Shown in pieces: positions 13,636 to 23,078 of a DNA stretch of 64,000 nucleotides (the first letter of the stretch is position 1; the number at the start of each line of letters is the position of its first letter). The notes beneath the pieces are model-generated. The model ran no database searches. It saw only the letters and a list, made by a program, of their open reading frames with translations, and was not told the DNA's origin. The position numbers were made by a program, and so were the translations under genes. The DNA lies in the NCBI GenBank assembly GCA_024752435.1, contig CP103021.1, positions 124,001-188,000 on the forward strand. Direction: 5' to 3'. The DNA is from Allantophomopsis cytisporea (Eukaryota > Ascomycota > Leotiomycetes > Phacidiales > Phacidiaceae).

Positions 13636-14335
13636 ATGCTACTTAGTCCTTGTCTCTCCGCCTTGGCCATCTGAATCCAGATACTCTATGGAGTAACATC
13701 CTTGAAATACCTTACTCCTCCATATCATATCATACAGTACTGTCCAATACTCTCGCTCTATTCGCTGCGTTATTCTCTTCTCTTGTATGTACGTACAATA
13801 TAGTGTCTAGTAAATTCTTCCAAGTACTCAACTTACCAATTCTTGCTTTACCGCTCTTTCTCGAATACATTAATACAATAATACATTGATTGATACATTG
13901 ATACTGTACATACTTATTCTCCTCCATCTCACCTCCCATCTCTGCACGCACCACACAGAGATACCCCAAGCTCAAGGCGATCAAAATATTGTCACTCACA
14001 GCCGCATCGTCTCTTCAACGGCCTCATTTCCACATTACCTGTCAATGTTTTATTTAGCGCCACACACTTTAACGTTGACATCTTAAATAGAATTGTCCAA
14101 AAGAACTCCTATTCTAGATCAACAATCGCATACCCAAAAGAGATCTGAACACGCGTCGCCGCTCATCTACATTTGCGACAGATTCCTCTTATAAGTATTC
14201 GTTGTAGGATCCATTACCTTCAACCATAGCTTGTTTGATCGCACACGCGATCCCCATCTTCCTTGACGAATCGTAAGGAATGAGACTAACTCTATATCGC
14301 CTTCGACATTCCCAAGGTCATATGGATTGCAGACC

Positions 14336-17300
14336 ATGCCAGACGCTCTACCAAAGATCCGCATTACGGATCCGCATAATCTGAGTGGCGGAGGAGGAAT
14401 CAGCCCGGTCTTCCCATCGCCTGCTTTCACAGAAACCGCCGATAGAGCCGCGAGGCCGAGGTCCGCCGTGGAATCCGATGGTATGCTATAGTCCCCACAC
14501 TGGCGCTTCATGGGTGTTTTGTGTATAAGATGCGGCGTTCAGCAAAAATGTCTCGATGTCTTTGTTGGAATGTGGTCTCGTGGCTGCTATACTATTTATG
14601 CTGATGATGCAAACTCCGTCAGAGCATAGCCAGCAAAATATCACTGGGCTTAAAGGCCATATGAAATTGATACGGAATGCCTCGAACCAAGATCACAAAT
14701 CTTCACCACCATCAGCACCAGCCCCAGCAAATAAGACCGATAATCCTGCTGCAGGAACGCCGGTCATCGATCCTCTATCTCACGTACGTGCCTTTCCGCA
14801 TACAACAGATTCCGAATATATGTCCATGGCGAGCTGTGTAAGCAGAAGGCTGATCCGAATCACAGCATATACTAAAGCGAACGAACACGGAGAATACTAT
14901 ACCACATCGATTACATCAAAGGAATAATGGCGGACCAGAGAGCCCTATGCAGGAAGCCGGCACGCCTGGGTCCACCGAGATTCGGGAGGGAATTCGGCAT
15001 GTTGGCACGGATCCAGTCAAAAGCGACAGTGTCAAAGAAAAGAAGTGCGTACATTTAATTCGAAATCTGAGTTCTGCTTCACCGCGCTTGCAGCTTTTGA
15101 GGCAATCGTTGGAGCGCTGATGTAAGCCATATACGGATGTGAAAAGATAGCTGACGTTGGAATTCGAAACCCACAGAAAAGGTGTCTCATTTCTCAGCAG
15201 ATTTAGTATTATTGGAGGCAAGAAGAAGGACCATCCAGAAGAAGTTGAAGATGAGGGATCGGAGCAGGACGATCAACGGACAGAAGGAATGAATGCACAT
15301 GTCTTTTCGTCATCAATAGGTGCAAATGGATATATTCCTCTGCATAAGGAGCCTCCAAGCTATATCAAAGTCCGCGCGCACTACAAGAAGGAAAAGGAAT
15401 TTGACAGAATCTTTCTGGCACAAGAACTACGAGGGACTAAACGGCCAAATCAACCACGAGTCAACCCAGACCCAGATGCTCCTCCACCTACTTCATCAGG
15501 CCCAAGAGCTGAAAGTGCGATTTGGGCGGCTGAATTTAGCAGAGATGGCAAGTACTTGGCTGCAGCTGGGCGTGATCGGATAGTACGTGTTTGGGCAGTG
15601 ATATCTAACGCTGAACAGCGCGCAGCTCACGAAAGCCAGGAGGATGCTGGCTCCAGGGAAGGTCATGGAGAACGTTTGAGTGCGCCAGTCTTCATCGGGA
15701 AACCTGTACGCGAGTTCGAAGGACATACTATGGACGTGTTGGATTTGAGTTGGAGCAAAAATAATTTCTTGCTGTCATCCTCGATGGATAAGACCGTTCG
15801 TTTGTGGCATGTCTCCAGAGAGGAGTGCCTATGTACCTTCAAGCACAAGGATTTTGTGACGTCCATTGCTTTCCATCCTCGCGATGACCGATTTTTCTTG
15901 GCAGGTTCCCTCGATTCGGTTCTTCGACTTTGGAGCATACCAGACAAGAGTGTGGCATTCTGGTGTCAGTTGCCAGATCTTATTACGGCCGTTGCTTTCA
16001 CCCCAGATGGAAAACAAGCGATCGCTGGAGTAAACAATGGTTTTTGCTTATTTTACGAAACGGAAGGTCTGAAATACATAACGCAAATTCATGTCAGGTC
16101 ATCCCGTGGTAAGAATGCTAAGGGTAGCAAGATCACCGGAATCCGTACCATGTCCTGGCCTCCGGATGTTCAAGATGGGGAAGTCAGACTTTTGATTACT
16201 AGCAACGATTCGCGGGTACGAATCTACAATCTTCGGGATAAGAGCCTAGAAGTTAAATTCAGAAGCCATCAGAATCAGTGCAGTCAGATCAGAGCCAGCT
16301 TTAATGATGATGGAAAATACGTTATATGTGGTAGTGAGGACCGCAGAGCTTACATTTGGTCTACAAATTCAGTCGACGCTGATATGAAGGACAAAAGACC
16401 AGTTGAGCATTTCGCTGCCCACTCGGATTTAGTGACGGCTGCTATATTTGCCCCAACAGAAACTCGACAACTTCTTGGTGCATCTGGGGACCCTCTTTAC
16501 GAACTTTGCAATCCCCCACCAGTTCAGTTACTCAGTCGAGCTGAATCGAATGTTTCTGGTCAGATTCCTGGTCATGAGAAGCGAATATCGGATCCTGCCA
16601 GTGAGCCAAAACGACCCGAGGAATCGCCCGCTTATCTCGCACGCTGCATGCACATGGATGGTAACATAATTGTCACTGCTGATCATTCTGGTAATATCAA
16701 AGTCTTCCGACAAGATTGTGCTTATCAGAAACGCCGCAATGATATGTGGGAGACAGGGTCGAACTTTTCAAGAACAATCGGCACACTTGGACGCAATGGC
16801 AGTATCCGCTCCCATAACCGATCCCGTCGTAATTCCGTATCCCAAACCTCTCTTCACTCCCACCATCAACCTTCCGATCGCATCCTCTCATGGCGCAGCT
16901 CCATCGTCAGCAACAATTCTATGGATAGCAGTACTCGCGGTGTATCACCAGGACGTTTCACACAAAGCCGCTCTTCCGCCCAGTCCGTTCTCCCTCCAAA
17001 CCAGCAGCACAGTTCCGCCAAGGAAGCACGCCAACAACACTATGGGCCCGCGAGTACTGCACCCAATACGGCCTCCAACAGCGTCGCTGCCACATCGCCC
17101 CCTCCTTCCATTTATAAATCCACCAGTAACAACCTTTCGCAGCCCCCTACCCCGTCTTTCTCGCTCCTTGGTGCAGATGACGAAAATCCACTCAAAATCG
17201 ACGATAGGGGCTACTCGTATACTTTCTGGGACAAGAACAAGTGGAAGCGCCAGCCGTCTGGTCCCAATGATCAGGATCCCGAGAGATTAGCGCCCGACGG

Positions 17301-17481
17301 CGGTCCGCTTAGCAGAGGTGCGAGTACCGTTTCGGCGCTGAGTTCGGACGATGGCTCCGCCATTGAGAGTGAGGGCGAGATCATGGTCTGTCGTCGTTGT
17401 GGTGGGAAGGATTTCCGCGCGAAGAAGGTCACTGGGAAGCAGAGGCTGGCTTGTACTAAGTGTGGCCTTACGGTTGAGTAA
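14336..17481 (+). CDS. WD40-repeat protein, WDR44/Dgr2-like, with C-terminal zinc ribbon
   Basis: Four exons: 14336-14480, 14623-14783, 14866-15044, 15177-17481, giving 929 residues. All joins keep frame, and the third rebuilds a Lys-Lys-Gly-Val-Ser-Phe segment. An acidic/Ser-rich N-terminus leads to a WD40 propeller: repeats are visible at AIWAAEFSRDGKYLAAAGRD, MDVLDLSWSKNNFLLSSSMD, DFVTSIAFHPRDDRFFLAGS and later ones ending with NIKVF. A Ser/Pro-rich disordered region with basic stretches follows. The protein ends in a CxxC-x16-CxxC zinc ribbon (CRRCGG ... CTKCG). The layout matches fungal relatives of WDR44 (yeast Dgr2/YMR102C); mammalian WDR44 binds Rab11 in recycling traffic, but the fungal role is unclear. 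The exon 3 acceptor was placed after CACAG at 14865; in-frame alternatives at 14844 and 14877 would change only a few residues. Confidence 0.88.
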
Positions 17482-18956
17482 GGTGGTGGGTGCAGACAGT
17501 CGGCAGGAGGTAGGAGGGAGTACATAGCTGGACATGGCGGTCTGTACATATCTCGTTCTGGCTGGGGTGGGCGTTGGTTGATGATACCTTGTTTTGCTTC
17601 TTGAATTTTGAGTTGGAAAGCGAGCGAGTTGGATTGCGGTTGTTTATTTGTATATATGTATTATGAGACTTATGAGATATGGTGGTGATTGGCGATATTG
17701 TTTATGGAGTTTTGTTGTGTCGCAAGTGATTGTGTGTCTTGTTGCGTGACTGACAGACGTCAGGGGTTGCTTCATTACTTGAGTAGGTCAATAGAATTGT
17801 GAAGTGATGGTTTGTTCACTCGCTTCATGTCCGCAGCCGAGACTGATGAATCTGAGCAGGGGCGGAGCGTGTATTATTTTGTGCATGTTTCCTGGAACTA
17901 GCTGCTCCCAGTCTCCTAGGTATATATACTGCCTTGCGTAACTACTCACTTAATATGAAATGATCTTTTGGTCTCTGAGATTCATTCAATCAAGAAAGTC
18001 AAGGCTATAATATAGATGGTTTGTGCCACTATAGACAATAATAGATATTTCGAATTGGCTCTGAATAGTTGCAAAGAAATCCACTTTAGTAATTCTTGAA
18101 TCTGGCTGACAGACAAATCATGATGACGAAATCCGTGTAGTGCATCTTTGGTAAAATGCTTCTTTGATGCTGCTACATGGTTGCCAGTCTAACCGTGCCA
18201 TCAACAGTCAAAGTTTTTCTTTGATAATGTATAAAGATAAATTGGCTATCGATGTCGGATTGGCGGTTTGTGTACTATCATGGTAGATAAGTGAGTTTGT
18301 ATTCCATACATGATACCCGTCAATTGCTCCTGAACCAGGCAAGCATTATTTCTGACACTGTGACATTTCCGAAGGTTCAAGAGGTCTTGCTGCTTGCTTC
18401 TGTACAGGCTTTACACCTCAAGTGTTAGTTGACTTTTCTCACAATGATCCTTCTATTCTGTTTCTTACATCATGTTCCCGGCCAAATAATAGCTGACTGA
18501 CAAAATACCTCCCATTCACACCATCTCGATGTCTTATTCAGCAGACTTCGCAGTCGAGAACGACTTGTGCCCGCAAAAGAGTCCTTTATCTTTGCATATC
18601 GTGATGATACCAAAAGTCAGAGTAAAGCAAGCACTGACGGCCCCAACTAGAACAGCTGGAGACATCTCCCATGTCGATGTGAAAGAACTGCCAGTTTGTG
18701 GAAGAGGAACTGTGTAGTTCTGGAACTTTGGAACGATCATTCTGTGGCAAAGAACGCAAATTTGTGCAATAAAAAAATAATTTGCAATAATGGTACGGAA
18801 TTACCGTCAAGAAAGTCAGTGGTATGATGAGGATGAGGCACAAGTAATGCTACTGGAAAGAAGATAATTAAAGCATCGGTAGTTGGTCTACTACATATAT
18901 CACGACTAACCTCGTATATCCCCCTGCTATCAGAAAGTGATATCAATATCTTGATG
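17482..18956. other. Intergenic interval after the WD40 gene
   Basis: No gene is firmly supported. One candidate is a 68-residue ATG frame on the minus strand (18740-18534) with a hydrophobic stretch around AVLVGAVSACFTLTFGIITI, overlapped by a 62-residue plus-strand ATG frame of equal plausibility. Neither has a recognised domain. The first 300 bp is the probable 3' UTR of the WD40 gene. Confidence 0.45.
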
Positions 18957-19486
18957 TTTTTGCGCAGTACCGAAATGTCGTAGCAGATTCAATAACGACT
19001 GTTTGCGCACAGGGAACATTTCTGACAAGATAAAAGATCTAAGATTACGTCTAGGTGAACGATGCGTGTGGCTGTACATGCAACGAAGTAGTTTTTGCGC
19101 GATTCTGGGCGTCTTGAGAAAGTAATGGAGAAGTATCGAAGATTGCGTGCCGTGACAGACGTTTTTGCGCACGGCTGGAGTAATTCAAGCTGCATGAAGT
19201 GCGTGCACCTCACGCACGAGTACAGTTGGAAGTAAGAATAACACGACACGAAGACCTTTTTGCGCAGTACTTCATCAATCGTAAACTGAGCCTGGTCAAA
19301 GTACAAATCGGTGGTGCTGTAGGCGACAACGTTTTGCGCGCAACTGCGCACGCATACTGTGATTACCTTGCTCAGTCGGTTAATTCTGGACGTGTAAATA
19401 ACATTTGCATGGAAATTCATGACAGAGAAATAGGCCGCTACATTTCTACAGTAACTTAGAGACGATCCAATGAGATCTTTTTGCGC
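18957..19486 (+). repeat. Cluster of TTTTTGCGC motifs (5 exact plus 2 shorter)
   Basis: Exact TTTTTGCGC begins at 18957, 19092, 19162, 19257 and 19478; TTTGCGC at 19002 and TTTTGCGC at 19332 are shorter versions. All seven are on the plus strand, 45-146 bp apart, and most continue with A (TGCGCA). The copies at 18957 and 19257 share 14 bases (TTTTTGCGCAGTAC). Several are preceded within 5-15 bp by a CGA-containing word. The array lies 288-817 bp upstream of the ATG of the Clr5/ankyrin-like gene. It could be a run of protein-binding sites or a decayed tandem repeat; I know of no matching element. Confidence 0.8.
19199..19217. other. Perfect 7-bp inverted repeat inside the motif cluster
   Basis: GTGCGTG, a 5-nt spacer CACCT, then CACGCAC. 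The arms pair perfectly and use the same GTGCG letters as the surrounding TTTTTGCGCAC words. It may be a dyad protein-binding site or a small hairpin. Both strands of nearby DNA also carry TGCGCAC. Confidence 0.75.
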
Positions 19487-19773
19487 ACATCTCCGCCACA
19501 TGTATGAATCCCTGTCGTAAGAAAGGTAATACCCAATGTAAATTTTCTACTCAGTCCGCCGAGACAAGGCTGGGAATATCATCATCCTCTGAGTATCTCT
19601 CAAGTATAAGAGTTTGTAGAGGTGTGGGAAGCTACAAGTATCCAGAGAGCCTCTCTTCTTAGTGTCATTATCTTAATCCAAATTCAATTGTACGAACCCT
19701 CTCCAAAGCATTTGAAAGAAGCCTATCAAGTTGCTAGTAGGCAACAATTTCACAATGGCTTCTATTAGGCCAC

Positions 19774-21929
19774 ATGAAGAAGAAAAGAGGCCAAAGGCGG
19801 CCAAGAAATGCTTGGACGCGATCGAGAATCAGGAAAGCGTGCAAATTGTATAATTTCACAGCACTGAAAATGAGTGAGATTGTCAAGATGCTTGAAGCGC
19901 CAGGATTTTGTCCCAAGTAAGTTCGGATTTATTCACGGCCTTCGTCGTTTTGATAACTGACTTGATGCCGAGGAAACGCAACGTGGAAACAACCGTCTTC
20001 AATGTCCTCTCCAAGATTCCAAACCGATCAGGACTTACCGCTACACAGCTACTTAACGGCTGGCGAGAGCTTCGAAAATGCAGAGAACTCAGAAGAAAAC
20101 GTAATTTGCATGAGAGCCAACGCTCTCGTAGGACTGCAGAATCAGCATTGCCGCCGCAAATGAGCCAGTCTTCCAATGTTATGGCATCGTCAGTTCAGAA
20201 AACACCAGAAACCCCAAATATGCCGGAGATTCGTAGCGTGATGTCTAAGGAAGACGAAGCTCCCAAGGCTGCTTGTTTTCCAACTCCACCGGTCTGTCCT
20301 GACAATGATTTTCGTATGATGGTCCTTAGCAAAGAGACTTCTGCGACTATTAATCAAGTGATGGATATCTGCGACTGCTCATCATCTTCTGGTCTTTCAT
20401 CAGCACTGAGCGTGGTATCCTCGAATCCATCTAAATCCCGACACAGAGGCTCACTATCGACCGCAAATGACTCAAGTATCGTGGCTGATCCAAACATAGA
20501 TACAACTGTTACAACGCATAGCTGCAAAAATTTCGACAACATTCATCTCCGGGATAATCTCGGATATACCTATCTATACTTTCATCATCATCATCTAGAC
20601 AAGGAGTATGATATGTGCGGTTCTGGCATGCCACTATCTTCAACTGAGTCTGAGATCTGGGACCAACTTGTGAACGAGAACGTGTACGAGGAACCAACGC
20701 CAATGCCGGCCACCCTTTCAAGTCAGCTAGCAATTGACAACTCTCAAAATTCAACTTCTGCTCCATTCAGTTGCTACTGTGAGCACTGCAGGTCCATACA
20801 GGCACCTGAGGTCACTTGCCATACTTGTGGATCTTCGCCACTACAACGAAGTTGTCGTCGCGACGACCGAATTGATCCTGTAAGATGCACAGGTATTCAC
20901 TATCGGGATTACTTTGATAACGTAGCTCTTCACTATGTGGCAGAACAGGAAACTGTGGACTTTGGATTACTCAAGTATCTTGTACTTAATGGCTGCGATC
21001 CGAGAGCCAAGAACACCGCCGGCGCTACCTTCATGCATGTATTGAACTGGAGATATATCTGGACATTGAACGCGGACCAATATAGTGGTCCAATATTCGA
21101 ACAATTTGTTGATATGACCAAGACACTATCACTTATGCTCTTCGATTACAATGACTGCGACTATTTTGGGGGCACAATCTCTCAAAAAGCAGTCCTTTCG
21201 CTAGTATCGATGGACATGAGGTATTGGAATACTTCAAATATAAAGACGGCATTTTCCATTCTTATGCCCAGCATCTGCTTCGGACCTACTTTTGGAACAA
21301 GTAACGATGCTGGCATACCCGGACTACGACCTTATTCTTTAGAACTGGAGAAGGTAGAAATCCTGATAGCACTCATGCCAGTGTCCGAACGCAGTGCCTT
21401 TGACGATATTCTGTATTGTAACAGATCACTCCTCTTAGTCGATGTGCACGACTATTCACAAGAATTTATACACTACCATGACGCTGATGGCAATACCGCG
21501 CTATTTCGTGCTCTGAAACTTCGACATGAAATGTCTTGTGATGCTTTCCTCGTGGGAAGAATTGAATGTCTCATCAACTCTGGCGCAGAGATTCATCAGC
21601 GAAATGATAGAGGGGATACAGCGCTTGCTGTGGCGACACGCATGGGTCTTCCAATAGTTGTGGACCTGCTACTTCTCAAGGGATCGAATCCGAATTTTGA
21701 AGTCTTTGGGCAGAAACACGAAGATCAGAGTCTTCTTCGTCGAGCGGAATTGTGGATGACGCGTGCTAAGCGTTCTCATGAAGACAAATTATATGGTGCA
21801 ATCCTGTCGTGTGTCAATCTTCTTCTTCGATATGGAGCTGTGGCGGAGCCATGTCGACTCCAAAAATGGGGGAATCAAGCCGTTCGAGCACGAATAGAAT
21901 CCGATCGACTTGATGCTACTAAACAATGA
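19774..21929 (+). CDS. Clr5-like N-terminal domain protein with Cys-rich centre and ankyrin-like repeats
   Basis: Two exons, 19774-19916 and 19973-21929, giving 699 residues. The 56-nt intron has GTAAGT, an AACTGAC branch and a GAG acceptor, and restores a continuous segment ...LEAPGFCPKKRNVETTVF. Exon 1 encodes a basic start and a short-helix unit (about residues 17-75) with the pattern of the fungal Clr5 domain, here followed by an Arg/Lys-rich linker. A Cys cluster at about 316-343 (CYCEHC, CHTC) may bind metal. Ankyrin-like units are at about 365-405 and clearest at 550-625 (DGNTALFRAL, INSGAEIHQRNDRGDTALAVA, LLLKGSNPNF). Clr5-ankyrin architectures are common in filamentous ascomycetes but mostly uncharacterised; a chromatin or protein-binding role is inference. 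Without the splice the second exon has only non-ATG starts in its 5' part. The gene is convergent with the SANT-like gene. Confidence 0.75.
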
Positions 21930-23078
21930 TATCCTTACCCAAACCAGCCACTAAAAATGGAACAACTGGGGATTTTTTCCGTGATTGGTGTAATTAGCTG
22001 TGGTAAATTACTTGTTCTTACAATTTACTTATCAAGAGCGTGGTCCATCAACCTTAACTACCTGACCACTGATGAGGTCTTTTGTTTCAACTTGATCCAG
22101 GTGGTTTAATTAAATTAAGACGTTTACTCAGCCTCAATATTCGACATTGACTTTAGTGTACACATTATTGGCTTTGTAATATGTCCCAAAGCCTTCTTTG
22201 ATACTTGATGGTCTACTTGTCTCAACTCTCAACCGTCTAGAATGTTATATGAGAATATTTCACTTGATTCCAGTGATCCCGCTTGGTAATATATGGAGGA
22301 ATCATGGGTACAACCTCACTTTAGCAAGTGCTAAAGTTATAGCTCTGCAAACAAGCTCTTTGGATCTACACAGAAGCTAAGGCAACTGAAGTCAACCTAA
22401 GGGAATGGACTTGGTAGTAAATTTTTGATAATCCACATGTAATGTTATAGTTGCAAGTTGAGCAGTGTGAGATCTGCTTGAAGAGGTATATGCCTCAATA
22501 GAGCTGATGAACGTAAACAAGGCTACTTACGTATCAATATTTTTGTTAGCACAACTCCTAGCAGTTGAACATTGATAAGCAAGACATTGACAGATTATTT
22601 GGGACGGAACCCAAGCGCCAAGGCTTTTGGGGAAGAGTTTCGGTTAAAATCACATATTCTTAGACTTGGTGTACACCCATTGACAAGTATCATTCAATAT
22701 GACTTTGGGGCTAATAGGATGCAGCTGATGTCACATAATTGGTAGTATCATCCATTAAGCATATCAGCAGATGAAATCAGGATCTCAAGTTATCATGTTA
22801 TGCCGGAAGATGGTGTATTCGTGAACTCAGAGTACGTAAGCTAGGCATCTTTTCTTTCCCGAAACTCAGCATCTAATACGGAGAGCGTAGAACTTTCTTC
22901 AAATCATGCATGCGTAAGGTTTCGGTTTCCTCATTAGCCATCCATATCCGTATTTTCGACACATGCGTCTGCCCTCTGGCATCACCATTCGTTTCTAAGA
23001 AATAATGACCTCTTTAGCGTGTCAGATTCCTCTGACTTCGAATTGGGTCGACATCCTACTTAAGGCTGGACTTTTGTC
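21930..23078. other. Convergent intergenic interval
   Basis: It lies between the 3' ends of the Clr5/ankyrin-like gene (+) and the SANT-like gene (-). It is moderately AT-rich with only short frames. I see no gene or repeat. Confidence 0.5.

Larger units (their letters stand above)
11213..14335. other. Intergenic interval with simple repeats and a tRNA-like scrap
   Basis: No gene is supported. The 138-residue minus frame at 12176-11760 has no domain and overlaps the probable 3' UTR of the zinc-finger gene. The interval holds an A-rich stretch near 11246-11262, an AT tandem at 12683-12719, a tRNA D-arm-like sequence at 13227-13246 and a purine-rich GAG/GGA repeat at 13542-13635. The last 500 bp is the likely promoter and leader of the WD40 gene. 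Confidence 0.5.
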
